This document shows positions 1 through 12,199 of a DNA stretch of 64,000 bases, in pieces. Each line of letters opens with the position of its first letter. The stretch's first letter is position 1. This DNA comes from Seriola aureovittata (taxonomy: Eukaryota; Chordata; Actinopteri; Carangiformes; Carangidae). The notes under the pieces were generated by a model. That model did no database searches. It saw nothing but the letters and a program-made list of their open reading frames with translations, and was not told the origin of the DNA. The translations under genes and the position numbers were made by a program. Location: the NCBI RefSeq assembly GCF_021018895.1, contig NC_079384.1, positions 2,912,140-2,976,139 on the forward strand. The letters run 5' to 3'.

Positions 1-266
1 CGTCCATCCGCCGCCTTCACCAGAGCTCCTGGTTAGAGCCAACTACTACTATTACTTCATCTGTGAGGTCAATTTTGTGTTTTACTTCCAAGAAATATTC
101 CGAGTTTATTTACCGAAACTTTGGAATGAATGGGGAAAAAAAGGAGGAGGAAAAAAGAAAAAGAGCCGGTGTGCGCTTCAGAGTGCGCTGCGTCCAACGA
201 AGAAGAAGAAGAAGAAGAAGAGTCTTGGCACAGGGAGACAATCAGAGCCGAGCGCACGACTGCACC

Positions 267-268
<2 letters not shown>

Positions 269-313
<45 letters not shown>
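269..313. repeat. (GA)n microsatellite
   Basis: Perfect AG dinucleotide repeat of 45 bp. Confidence 0.95.
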
Positions 314-316
<3 letters not shown>

Positions 317-529
317 GGTGAGCCCGTGTGCGTCAGCGTGCGGCAGTTTAATGATTTTGAGTCATGCGTATTGAGTTTGCTTTCTATCATTAAAGACAGA
401 ACTGATTTATTTTTTCTACAGATGTATCGAGATGAACCAAACGAAGAGCAGAATATTCCCTGTTGCACGTACCTGAACTCTCCCTCATTGGTCCTCCAGC
501 TGAATCAGGAACGTGTCTGTTCTTGTTGA
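269..529 (+). other. Exon-like signal: GA-rich 5'UTR-like sequence, donor, acceptor and ATG
   Basis: A (GA)n tract is followed by a donor (ACACG|gtgagc at 318) and, 104 bp later, an acceptor (tttattttttctacag ending at 421) placed directly before an ATG (422). That ATG opens a 35-residue frame ending in tandem cysteines. The arrangement looks like a 5'UTR exon and a start exon, but the product is unrecognised and no continuation was found. Confidence 0.15.
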
Positions 530-548
530 TTCTTGCAGAGTTGGTGCA

Positions 549-549
<1 letters not shown>

Positions 550-582
<33 letters not shown>
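550..582. repeat. (CA)n microsatellite
   Basis: Perfect CA repeat of about 33 bp. Confidence 0.95.
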
Positions 583-585
<3 letters not shown>

Positions 586-988
586 CCCCAAGCTGCCACA
601 TAGGATGATGCAGCAGTTAGACCGTCTGTTCACAGATGCATCAGCTTCCACTGCAATTACTTCAAGTGCCCAGGCCTCGCAGGCGCAGATCACAGTCATC
701 CGTGCACATTCTTATCATGAAGCCGGTCCAACTGTCCCCCTCTCTGTCCTTTATAAAGGGGGGGTTTTGGAGTCCAGTGCAGATGGCGGGTATCTTCCGT
801 GACCTCTTTCAGCGGAGAGCTCCATGAGAAAACGTCCTGCCACTTCTCTCAACATAGCAACAACACAAAAGTGCTGCTATTATTGATACCAGCTGCTGTC
901 CCCATCAAAGATTAATACTTCTATTTATGTACTAAGCGATAGGAGGATGTGAAGCTATACTCAGAGGAGGAAGCATGATGGAAGAAGT

Positions 989-1020
989 GAAGAGAGAGAG
1001 GGAGGGAGGGAGGGAGGGGA
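989..1020. repeat. (GA)n/(GGGA)n microsatellite
   Basis: GA repeat grading into GGGA tetranucleotides. Confidence 0.85.
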
Positions 1021-1149
1021 AGGGTTTGTGAAGGGTTCTCGTCTTCAAATCTCATCCATGTCAATGAGTGTCCAGTCAGGACTGTTTGTTGGTTCAGGTT
1101 TGTGTTTGCTGCGTTTTGAGGTCAGCAAGTTCCCTGGGTGAGTTCACTG

Positions 1150-1152
<3 letters not shown>

Positions 1153-1206
<54 letters not shown>

Positions 1207-1212
1207 GTGTGT

Positions 1213-1268
<56 letters not shown>
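1153..1268. repeat. (TG)n microsatellite, interrupted
   Basis: About 116 bp of TG with a short interruption near 1204-1216 (TTGTGTGTGG). It is the longest TG region in the window. Confidence 0.97.
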
Positions 1269-1270
<2 letters not shown>

Positions 1271-1357
1271 AGACACTGAGAACCTCATCCAAGCAACAAG
1301 CTTCTCACTTTGTCTTGAAACGAGCAGAAAGTGGCACGGTAGCTTTCTAACACCAGA

Positions 1358-2010
1358 GGAATAGTTTGACATTTCAGTCTTATTTGCAGAGAGATGAGAA
1401 GATTTACTGCTGTCAGATATGTTCACTAAGGATTATATGAAGGTAACTGTTTAACAAACATGAAAGATTACTAATAATAATAATAAACTTTATTAATATA
1501 GAACTTTACAGAAAAAAAAAAGAAAAGAAACCACCAGCCGAGCTCTGACTGAACTCTGGTCCTTTCAGTCGCTTCTCTCCACTCTCTCCACTTTTGCTTC
1601 TCAACTGCATACTTTTATTTATCTTTTTACTTTTATTTATCTTCAACTCACACAGATCCATCTTCGCATCAATATTTCATCCCCACCACCCCGAGGAACT
1701 TGCGTCTCATCTTTCCGTTGACTTCTATGCAATTGTACCACCTCTGAAATCCATCGTGGCTTATGTCCAAACACACACAGTAAAGGTCACGTGAGGTCAC
1801 TGCACATAACACGTTACACTGCAAACTCTCGTTTTAAATTCAGCAAAGATGTATCATGTTATACTTTTGAGCTTTAGAAGTGCTAAACTAAGCTAAGCAG
1901 CTGCTGGCTGTGTCCTCACAGTAAATGGAAATAAGATTGTGCTGTCGATCTTCTCGATCTCATCTAGCTCTTGGCAATGAAGCAAATAAGTTTTTTCCAA
2001 AATGTCAATA
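1358..2010 (+). repeat. Split copy of the AGCTTAGC hairpin repeat family
   Basis: The left end (GGAATAGTTTGACATTTCAG, 1361-1380) and right end (CTAAGCTAAGCAGCTGCTGG ... TTTTTTCCAAAATGTCAATA, about 1888-2010) of this family flank unrelated sequence, including a (TAA)n tract. An insertion into one element, or two fragments, would explain this. Confidence 0.45.
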
Positions 2011-2155
2011 TCATTTTGGCTCCAATCAAAACGGTTCAACACAATCATTCTGTCCTTGATCTTGTTCGTTAACCGAGTTTATTAATGCTATAAATATCAT
2101 TTAGGAACGTTTCAAAAGTGCTTCAAACGTCACAACTCTGGAGTTCATTAGTTTG

Positions 2156-2160
<5 letters not shown>

Positions 2161-2220
<60 letters not shown>
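2161..2220. repeat. (TG)30 microsatellite
   Basis: Perfect TG repeat of 60 bp. Confidence 0.97.
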
Positions 2221-2222
<2 letters not shown>

Positions 2223-2968
2223 ATCAGTAAAGCAGCACTTATTTCAATAAAATGTCCGTTATTGAAAATGGAGTGTGCTGCTGCTCGGTCCCACCGCCCA
2301 CCGAGCGTCCTGCTGAAACAGAATGATCAAAGGGAATCAAACCAGTCAAAACTGGAACGTCAGTGAGTCAGGCGCCGGGTGTCGGGCCGCCGTCTCCTCT
2401 GGATACCGTGGTGTTTTAAAATGCAGAGCAGTGTGCCTTGAAATTGCTGAATGTCAAACTTTCTCTGCGCTTTCCTCTCAACACACAAACACACGCCGCC
2501 TTGTACGTCATCGCTCAGCAGCCCTCTACTTGGCCTTGAACTCTGACGCACGTCGGAGTCAACATGGAGCCTAGTTTGAAGGGTAAAGGTCCGTCCATGA
2601 TAAGACCTACAGGTCAGATCGCAAACTGAGATCTGACGGATTCACACACTCCCGTTGTTCGTGCCCTGTGTTTGCAGATAAAGCAACAACACATAAAAAC
2701 AGAAGAAGAACGCAGCCGTCTTCTCTGTATGGACCAAGCTTTCATTCTAAATTAGGTGATTACATCCATGATTGTGTACTTTGTTGTAGTGAGCTCCGTC
2801 TGACGTATTGTTTTCTGTGTTTAGACGAGGCGTTGCTGGAAAGAGCCAGAGAAAAGTGCCGAGCCAAATCCACCTCTTTTTCTTTCCCTGCAGCCCAGCA
2901 GCTCTTCCCTGTTACCCTGTCATGAGCTTCTCAGCCGGCTTCACATACATTTCATGGCCCCTGGCATA

Positions 2969-2970
<2 letters not shown>

Positions 2971-3019
<49 letters not shown>
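2971..3019. repeat. (CA)n microsatellite
   Basis: Perfect AC repeat of about 49 bp. Confidence 0.97.
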
Positions 3020-3022
<3 letters not shown>

Positions 3023-6000
3023 CTCTGACCGATTCGACGCTGCTTCAAAACGCAGAGCCTTGACGTCGCACTCGTTATAAAACTCTCCCAGGGAGAAAGT
3101 AAACCTTCAGTGTCACATGATTTATCTGCTGTTTACCACCTTGACTCCTGGTGACGGTGCAGCGCTACAGCGAGCGCACGTCAACCAAAAAACACACAGC
3201 ACAGACCAACCGAAACACAAAGACCGGTGCTTAAGGTCGTAGAGCTGTGAATGTGTTTTGAGTTTTTCCCGTCGGCCCGCGGTGACGGCCGCGACAGAGG
3301 ACAATGTTACCTGAGGAGATAAACTCCCTGCTGCTCGGCTGCAAGAGAGAAAGACCCTTTGAGTGTCGGCGCTCGTCAGTGTCACTGTAGGTCAAGACAG
3401 ATGTGTGGATGGTTTGACCTGACAGATGTTATGTTTGAACTCTTTTTGGACCTTATGTATGGACTCTTATTTATTTTTTGAAACTACTTACCTCGTGTTT
3501 CCCGTGGTTATTTTACTCACCGTCTTTGTCCCATTTCCCTCCTTTTGTGATTGTCGGCCCCGCCCCAAACTAAAGCGTTTGCAGCTGCTGGGGTTTTTAA
3601 CCAAACCCAAGACAAGAGAACTTAATACAGTGAAATCCATCTGTGCATCCTGCGCACGCAATGTGTGTCAAGATCTGTTATCTGTGTGCGAGTTCAGTTT
3701 CATTAAGTTTTGAGACATCCTGATGTTAATATCATTAAAGCACGAAGGAAAGGAGCTAAATCTGCATAAAAAATGACGACCTTGTGTCTGTGTGACGGCG
3801 GCAGCATGTGGTGGGAGAGCGCCGATATACAGACGACGAGCTGGAATTATAACAAAAGGCGGATAAGCATTAAAACGTGATGCAGTGCAGATCAGATCAG
3901 TCAATGCAGTCTGCCATTAAACTTTAAACACTCTCCGGTCTCATGATCTCCACAAGCAAGTTGTGAACTTACATAAGAAATCTTCACTCACCCAGACAAC
4001 ACATGATGATATCATGGCCGCTGAAATATGTCTCGGGCACAAACCTCCGAGGCTGTGCTGAAACATTTCTGAGAACGTGAATCACCCCGATGACGAGCGT
4101 ATTACATGCTACTGTGTTATTGCTGCGACGGGACTGTGAGCTGTCAGAGGACGCGTGTTTCGTGGGGCCTGCGTGGTCACATGCTCAGCGCATTGATGCA
4201 AAGCACCACTTGGCTTAATAACAGGCAGATATCGTTGCTCTGATGGAACGTTTTTATCACCCGAACCTGGATTCCTGGAGCTTTTGAAGCCAGTTAAGCT
4301 GCATTTTTAACAATGACTGTCTGTGTGGGAATTATAGTCATATTCTGCCTTTGGATGTTTCTTCTAATCACCTTTTTGTTTTGTTTTGATTTGTTTTTTT
4401 ATTTCAATTTGTTCTCAGGAGAGCAGTGCATCATCGTGGCATTGTAGACTTCAGGCACACGGCAAGACAAACAATTTCCTTTTGTGGCTGTAGGGTGTGT
4501 GTCTGTGGATGTGTAGGGTGCTGCCTGTAATACTCGTTAATATGAACTAATACAAACAACAGAACATGCTGCCAAACACACGTGCTTCCCATGCTACAGA
4601 TGTATATGTATATATATATATGTGTATATAATATCATTTTAATTACATTCAGCTTCATCCTTCATGTTAATTATTATTAATGAGTGAGATGTTGCACATT
4701 GCAGGGTTGCAGATCACAGTCATGTGGTATTACTTTGATTGGCTGATTCAAACAAAAAAAAAGATTAGAGAAGATGAATCAGTGCAAATATTAATTAATT
4801 CACATGGAAAAGAAAAAAAATAAATCAAAATTTGCTTTTGTGAATTGTGATCCCTTCACAATAAAATTGTTTGTTATGCCAACTGGGATACCGCTATGAA
4901 TGTCTTATTTTCTCATTTTTCATTGTATGAAAACCACAGAGCCGTAACAAAGACCAAGGAGTGTTCACTGACTGCTGTAATTTACATATTCTTAGCATGA
5001 GATAATACACAGCCACAATACAAGTGGAAAGCGAGACTGGGCAGCTTGAAGAGCGACTCTATTATCCTTCATTTCATCATGTAATCGTGTAATTCTGTGC
5101 TTATACAGCAGTGTGTAAACATTACTGACGGAGCTGTTCTCCTTCAATGTAAAACACTAGGAAAGAAATTCAATTTACATCATTTTCATCATTATAATTA
5201 TGTGGACGCATTATAATTATGTTGTTGTGAAGCATGCTGGTCCACAAAAACATGACACACAGAAATAGAGATAAAACGCGATGCAAAGTGGAATGAGTGT
5301 TTGGTCTCTGCGGTGTAAATGTCAGCATCAACTTAATTAGGCACAAAACCGACTGGCTCCTCTCAGCGACAGCCAGTCAGATACGTATGAAACCTTAATA
5401 CGAAGCTGTCAGAGCAGCCAGGAGGTTCAGTGTCGGGTGTGAAGGTTAGGAAACAGTGGTCCTCCAGAGTAATATCTATCTGTCCAGCTTTTCCCAGACT
5501 TTTCACCCCCGTCTTGAGGCCTCCGTCACCTGATGGAGGTTGTTCAGTCGTCATGGAGCTCCTTATAAAACTGTTACCTTGCTGACAGCTGTAAGAATAA
5601 TGATAATGACTTGGGATTCTGATTGAGATTTGACTTGGAACTTGTTTGTTTACTTCAAAGTTGACCGACTAAACTTAAGACTTTATTTTTGGGGTTTTAA
5701 CTTCTATCCACTTTTGAAGATTTCCTGTTTTCAACTTGGGACTCGACTTTGGCAACTAGACTTGTTACTGATGTGAAACTTACTTATGACGATCAGCGCC
5801 TTCTTTCCCACCTCTGGCTGAAAGCCTTGGAATAAGCTAATAAGTGGGCCTTGAGTTTGAGCTTATTTGACAGGAAAGAGGTTTTAAAATCTTGAACTAA
5901 AATAATTGAAATAAGGCTGTAGATCTTATTATTATAAGATTATTACCTTCATTGTTTGTTGCCGTTGCTACTTGTATAAATCCCTGGTTCTGAGCCCCAA

Positions 6001-7229
6001 GCAAGTCCCACAGAAGACTTATTATACATCCATGTCCAAGTCCACTAGCATAGCATTCATGAACGCGCAGCAGTTTACTCGTTCTCAGAGCCGGAAGTAA
6101 CCCAGAAGCCGAGGCATCACATGGTTGCAACACTCCTCTGTACCTTTCCCAAATAAGGGAAAACTTCAGTTTAAACCGATGTGTGTTTTGCCCTTTGCCT
6201 CACTTCACTCATCCTGAGCTGGAACTGGATTTGGTTTCAGTTTCCTCTAAGTTATGCTTTTTTCCTGCATCCTTATCCTATAAGACCTTGGTTTCCATAA
6301 CTACAGAAGATACAGGTGTTTTCATCTGAACGCTATCAGTTGTAATAGAAGCTAAATAGTGAACCATTGTCTTGGAGTGTAAGTGTTGCCCGAGAGAATA
6401 AGAAAAGACTAGAAGGGAGAAAAGCCTTTTACAATAATGTGTTATTCTGAGAACAGGTCCAGGAACAGCTGTGACTTAAATTAAGCCCCCAGGTGCCCGA
6501 CACTTTGGTTGGAGAACAGAAAATATCTGCTCGAGCTGAGTGACGTTATCAAGACCATCGTGGACCCTGTGAGACGTTAACAGAACCTTGTGTTGTTTGA
6601 GTCTGAAAGAAGTTCGACAGCTCTGCAGAATTACGGTCGAGCCCTCTTACTATATTTAGAGATTATAAAGAAAGAGAGAAAATGTCAGAAAGAGAGAAAA
6701 TGTCAGAAAGAGAGACGCTTGAAAGTGGAAAAAAAGATACAGAAAGAAAAATCAATAGATAAAGTGCAAGAATATGTGAAAATATGAAACGTACTCAACC
6801 ACATTTTCACCTTTAATCCACAAAATATGGTTTGTAAAACCAAGATTAAGCATTGCAGTTTTAGTAGAAAAAATGAAATCAGGAAAAGTAAATTTGATCA
6901 ATGATGGAACAAAACACTTTCAAATAAATGCACAGTAGGAAGTAAAGTCATTAAACGCATCCCCGTCTATTACATGATATTAAACAACATCGTCTGGTAA
7001 CCAGAGAGAATTTGTTTAGCAGTAGTCAAAACAGCCAGTCAATCAGTCATCAAACATCTGCAATCCACTGGACTGAATCACAAACTGCTGAGGAGACATA
7101 CGAGCTGTACCGGCTGGTTCTGAAAGCCCAGCTCAAAGTCTCCAGTCGAACCGACACTTCAACGACTTTCCTGGAAGAGAAACTGGTAAAAAATCAAAAG
7201 GCAGATGTGACTAAAGTTTGGAAAATAAG

Positions 7230-7385
7230 TTTTGGCTTTGTGATAACTCCATAACACCCTGAAGAGAACTTCTTCAAATTCAGTACAAGCGTTCATCTGG
7301 ACTCAGAGGCCAACTGATTAGATTTAGTGGTCCAACAGTCAAAGGTCAAAGGTCAAGGTCACAGTGATCTCACAAAACCTCACGC
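7230..7385 (+). repeat. GGTCAAAGGTCA interspersed repeat, copy A
   Basis: Shares GAACTTCTTCAAATT, AACTGATTAGATTTAG and GGTCAAAGGTCAAGGTCACAG with copies B-D. Contains AGGTCA at 7343, 7350 and 7356 (DR1 then DR0) and an imperfect AGGTCAcagTGATCT palindrome. Confidence 0.75.
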
Positions 7386-9039
7386 AGTTAAGAAGGAACT
7401 GGGTCATTACAGTGAGAAGTATCAGCCTAAACCTGCTGAAAAGTGATCTCTGGGAGATGTAGTGCAAAAGCAGCACCAGAGAGAGATAATGAGAGAGAGA
7501 GAAAAGGAGGGTTTACTTCATTATCTGAACATCTGTACTGAACTTCTGACATCTGCAAAATGAGAAAAACATTTATTTCCAGGTTGCAGCAGCAGCAGCA
7601 TGTTTACTGCAGTTGTTTCTGTATTTAGCACAGACTGAAGAGCTCATCACCTTATCACTGTGAGAGTCGGTCCATCATCGGATCCCCAGCACCTAAAAAC
7701 AGCTCACTGCTGAACCTCATTTGGTCCTGTGTACTGCCCTGGGACAATGTCCAGTGGGAATCTAGATTATGTTGTTTCCCCTCGAGGGAACGTAAATGAA
7801 GATGGATGGTTGGTCAGTTTCAGACACAGAATGAAGTGGGGGAAAAATACGCTTTTAGATTATGTTAAAAACAAAACAAAAACATCCACAGAGAGGATGG
7901 AGAGAGCAACTCAAGTGTCCTTGGGCGAAGACGCTGAACCCGTCTCGTCCGTATAGAGCGCCGGCTCTGACACAGAGACACAACGAAGGGAATACAATTA
8001 AAAAGAAACTGCTTTCAACCTGAATTACGTTGTTGAAACATTGATTTAGTCTGTGTGATAAATATTTCCGTGCAGCAGCAGCAGCATTATTGTCCGTGTC
8101 CAAAGTAGTGCAGACATTACTCACTTTGCAACCCAGTCTGGAAATAAGTTTGTGTAGAAGTGACTCAGGCTCTGATGTGGCTAATATTACATAATGTAAA
8201 CATTATGTAAAAGCAAAGGAAAGTTAATAAACTTCACTGTTTTTTTTTTTTTTTTGTGAATGCAGGAATCAGTTTTCTATCTCCCAAATAAATACTACCT
8301 TTTTAAACAACATTTTAAAACATCAGAAGTTTATCAATGTGCGCACCACGATTGGTTTGAGTACAACCACAGGAATCAATATTTTCAGGACGGTTCGCTC
8401 TGTAATCTGTATCAGGAAATCAAATCAAATCAGCAAATTTGTCCTGTGCATTAAAAATATCATTAATATTCACTGAGAAATTCAACTAGAGGCAGGAACT
8501 TGGCTTTGAAAAGGCGTACGTGTCATCAAACGTCCCCTTCATCGCTAACTTCAAACACAAATTAAGGTTGATCCACCATTCCTATTATTATATTATAATA
8601 TATATTATAATATTATCATTATTTCTCTCTGTAGCCTCTCCAGTCCGTTTCATGTTCATGTTTAATCCATATATAAAGCACAGGATCATTTACTTTACTG
8701 CCACGACCAAACCCATAAATTACTGAAGTGGAAAAATAATTGCATTTGTGGGACTGAAAAGCTTTTTGCTTCCCTTTTGTTTCAGAATCAAAAAGGCAGA
8801 AGTCTTTTCTTCTCCTACACGCAGAGGACTCGCACCTCAGATCTTCAAGTCCGGCGTTGAAAATACTACTTATTGTAAGTAAATGTACAGAAGCATGAAA
8901 AACAAAATGTGCTTTAAATATCGAAGATTAAGACGTGTGTATTGATTCCATGGTTCCTGATCGGTCTGCAGTTCCAACCTCTTCACGCACGGTCAGGCAG
9001 ATCTTTGGGGGGGGGGGGTTCCCAACATCGTTGTCAGGC

Positions 9040-9405
9040 CCCTCCAAGGGATTGTATCGTAAATCTGGTCGGCAATAGGAAATGAAGGGATTAGATTTTT
9101 GGGCGTCAAAGGTCAAAGGTCAACCTCCCAAAATACACTTTTGGCCTCGTGAACACGATATCTGGAGAACTCGAGGGAATCCCTTCAGATCTGGCACAAG
9201 CGTTCACTTGGACTTGAGGACTTTGGGGGGGTCAAAGGTCACAGGGTCAAGGTCACGGTGACCTCACAAAACACTTAACAAACACTTAGGCGTAACTCAA
9301 AAGACTTCACACAGCAATGTTTAATGATTTATGTGATGCTAAATAAACAAGGATGTAACCTGAAACTAGTCTGTGTGGCGGAGGGATACGACTGTGAAGG
9401 CGGTA
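9040..9405 (+). repeat. GGTCAAAGGTCA interspersed repeat, copy B (dimeric)
   Basis: Two half-units in tandem, each with the GTCAAAGGTCA block. Contains a DR1 of AGGTCA half-sites near 9107-9121 and a perfect AGGTCAcggTGACCT palindrome at 9250-9264. The core ACACGATATCTGGAGAACTC aligns with ACGCGATATCTCGGTAACGC of copy C. Confidence 0.75.
9250..9264 (+). promoter_or_regulatory. Perfect oestrogen-response-element-type palindrome
   Basis: AGGTCAcggTGACCT matches the consensus inverted repeat with 3-bp spacing. It lies inside an interspersed repeat (copy B), 4.6 kb downstream of the receptor stop codon. Function is unknown. Confidence 0.5.
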
Positions 9406-9415
9406 ATTCTAGTTT

Positions 9416-9446
9416 TTTATTTATTTATTTATTTATTTATTTATTT
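9416..9446. repeat. (TTTA)n microsatellite
   Basis: Seven to eight TTTA units immediately after repeat copy B. Confidence 0.9.
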
Positions 9447-9735
9447 GATTTTCAGGGCTGTGCTCACTCCGGCAGCCCGGAGCACTGCAGCCTCGTCGCG
9501 GCGTGTCCGGCTGTAACGGCTCGTTTAAACTGTTCTGGCCTTTTACACTGACAACAAAGACCAGACAACAGCTGGCGTTAGCGGGTTTCCTTCTCCAGTA
9601 GCTTTCTATTTTCTTCTTCTTTGCAAAACGGTTGTGTTTCGTATGCTTTCTAAGAACGCTGCAGAGTGATCATTAATGGCAGTTTCTGTTGATGAATCAG
9701 TTGTTGGGAAAGGCGGCGAGGGGAATGACTGGAAT

Positions 9736-9739
9736 GGAG

Positions 9740-9774
<35 letters not shown>

Positions 9775-9794
9775 GGAGGAGGAGGAGGAGGAGG
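9736..9794. repeat. (GGA)n purine tract
   Basis: About 59 bp of GGA/GGAAGA repeats, all purine on the plus strand, so a candidate for triplex (H-DNA) formation. Confidence 0.92.
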
Positions 9795-9905
9795 CGAGAC
9801 AACCATAAGAAATTACAAAATGCCTGACAGCAAGAGGACTATGTAAATTGCCTGATTTACCTTTATTGATCTTTTCCTCTAATCAAGTCGTGAACATGCA
9901 GAGAT

Positions 9906-9980
9906 TCTCTCTCTCTCTCTCTCTCCCCCCTCCCTCATTCTCTCTCCCCCCTCCCTCATTCTCTCTCCCCCCTCCCTCTC
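9906..9980. repeat. (CT)n plus 21-bp pyrimidine minisatellite
   Basis: A CT tract followed by three copies of a 21-bp unit (TCCCTCATTCTCTCTCCCCCC) with TCCCTC starts at 9931, 9952 and 9973. Confidence 0.9.
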
Positions 9981-10126
9981 AGGGGTCCCATCAATATTAT
10001 TTATTGAGAAACCTCTCAGGCAGTTTGCATCTGGTCCTAATTACACGTAGAGGGTGAAGGTTGGATCAGTCACAGTAAAGAGGACCAATGAAAATAACTG
10101 CTGTCTGCCGGTGTTTTAATTAAACC

Positions 10127-10128
<2 letters not shown>

Positions 10129-10169
<41 letters not shown>
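10129..10169. repeat. (CA)n microsatellite
   Basis: Perfect CA repeat of about 41 bp. Confidence 0.95.
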
Positions 10170-10171
<2 letters not shown>

Positions 10172-10343
10172 CAGACCTTTTAATTAGTCTGACCTTTCGG
10201 ATCGTGGTGTTACGGTTCACTGTTCTCTTGTATTATCCGTCACATTTGATTGAATGGAGGTTAATTGAACAGTTCACTTCATGTTTTGTTGAATCAGGTA
10301 AGCAGCGCAGAGGTGTGGAGTTGTCAGCGAAGCCGGCTGCTTT

Positions 10344-10346
<3 letters not shown>

Positions 10347-10383
<37 letters not shown>

Positions 10384-10400
10384 AATAAATAAATAAATAT
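10347..10400. repeat. (AT)n then (AAAT)n microsatellite
   Basis: About 35 bp of TA dinucleotides followed by AAAT/ATAA units. Confidence 0.92.
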
Positions 10401-11110
10401 AAAAAAACAGCTGATTTTGTTTTGTGTCACTCAAATCGCTGAGGGAACACCTGCTGACGTCAGCAGCCTTACATTATTAGATTGTTAATACTGAGGCATC
10501 ACTGGATTAGCAGCATTTTACTTTGCTTTTAAATGGTAGATCAAGGGGGGGGGGGGACTGCAACTCTGGTAGACGCAATGAATATAAAAATGTTTATGTT
10601 GAATGCAAAAATGCAAAATTATTGTTTGTTTTTTCTCTCTTTTAATTTCCTAAAGTTTACTTTCTTTTAATCCTTGATTTGTTGCCGTGTATAGTTTTTA
10701 TTTAAATGTAAATACAGGTCATGTGTTAATAAACCAACCTGTTGACAGGTGTCGGGTCAGTTCTCCCCAAGCAAGAATATCTTCATCCACGTATCAGATG
10801 GAATCACAGTTTGAGAGAGAACCACTAACATCCTCGTTGCTGATTTGTTTTAACCAAAGTCAAAAAAAACCCCAAAAACCAAAACAAACAAACAGCAGGA
10901 CTCTGACTCTTTCCTGCTTCTTCTCTCGTTTTCTTTTTCAAAACATGCAGCTACAACATCTTGACATCGACAGCGACCTCTAGTGGCCTGATGGAAACTG
11001 AAGCCGCATGAAGGTGATAAACCTGCAGCGAGACGTTCATCTGAAAGGTGAGGTGAGCACTCCTGTATTTTCACGTTACTTACCTGTGTGAATTACCACT
11101 CTCAGACAGG

Positions 11111-11221
11111 TATAAAAATAACACATACCATCCCAGCACCACCTCACTGAACTCCACCACCTCCCCCTGCCCCCACCACTCGGTTCACAGACCGATAACA
11201 TGGACTCAGTGCCCCTCTCAG
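11111..11221 (+). other. Exon-like signal: TATA box, ATG and splice donor
   Basis: TATAAAAATA at 11111-11120 is followed 80 bp later by an ATG (11200), a short open frame MDSVPLS and a good donor (CTCAG|gtaaac at 11222). A fair acceptor (cctcctttctgcag at about 11587-11600) 0.4 kb downstream would keep the frame open for about 50 residues, ending in a lysine-rich run encoded by an A-rich tract. The spacing resembles a first exon of a small secreted-peptide gene. No homology was recognised and chance is quite possible. Confidence 0.2.
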
Positions 11222-12199
11222 GTAAACCTGAACACTCTCCCGTGACGAGGCAGCGGATTGACTGCAGATTAGAAAACTATTTTATCAGGACAAGTCATTT
11301 CAATTTCTAACTTACTTTCACCAAATCCACCATCGGCTCATATGTAGGTGACGACACGAGAGTGAGAGTGTGATAAAGTGTCACGGTGAAATCATCTCAA
11401 ATGTCAGTAATTTATTGACCAAATATTTAGTTGCTAAATAGACGTTGGAAACTCATGTGAACATTAAAACATTAAAAAAGTCGTCGACTGCGAACAAACT
11501 CCAGGCCTCAGGTCTTAATATGATTTCTATGCAATTATGTTTTATATTTGAAATCACAGAAGAGTGAGTGTTGACGCTGAACTTGGCCTCCTTTCTGCAG
11601 CTGTTAGTTACTGTCCACCAAATTTCCTCTTCTGCCGTTGGCAAAGGAGCATCTTTAAAACTCTCAGGAGATGTGGAAAGGGTTTATTAGCTCTTTTAAA
11701 AAAAAAAAAAGAAAAAAGAAAAACAGGCCAACAGACACGAGTGGGTCTCGGCTAGCAGGCTTGACATTTACAGAGTCTTTCCAGTTCACAGGATGCCCTC
11801 TGGGGAAAGTCTCAGACGGGCAGGAGACGAGACACTCAGGTTGCTCGTTCGTCGTACTGATGAAGGCCGTGGTGGTTTTGGAGATCCACAAACCCACCGA
11901 CAGTTTCGGTTTGTTGAAATGTGGTGTTTAGACGATGGTTTGGGTTTCTGTTTTAAATCATCACCTGTCTGTATCTCAGTGTTCAGGATGAACTGGGGGT
12001 CAGCCCCCACCACATGTACAGACGTCCTGATCACTGGGGTCAGACAGAAGAAAACATTTTTCTTTTCTCTTATTTTAGTAAAATATTGGATGATTTTACC
12101 TGTTTGAACCTCAAACTGTCATTTCAGTGAAACCTTGTGATAAGTTTTGAGTGGAAACCGTGTGACACAAGGTAAAAATGTTGTATTTTCTCCTCACGT

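Noticed and set aside
1068..1426. Open frames made of Cys-Val or Thr-His repeats (also near 15.3, 23.7, 26.4, 43.9, 53.4, 60.0 and 61.9 kb)
   Set aside because: These are translations of TG/CA microsatellites. Only the one running into ZIP11 at 23.7 kb has any possible relevance.
2528..2545. CTTGGCCTTGAACTCTG, resembling the codons for the next ZIP11 exon (LALN...)
   Set aside because: It lies upstream of the gene, lacks splice sites and the DPQT context, and the match is only a few codons.
2806..2925. Acceptor-like TTTTCTGTGTTTAG followed by an open frame DEALLERAREKCRAKS
   Set aside because: No matching donor or upstream exon and no recognised protein; short enough to be chance.
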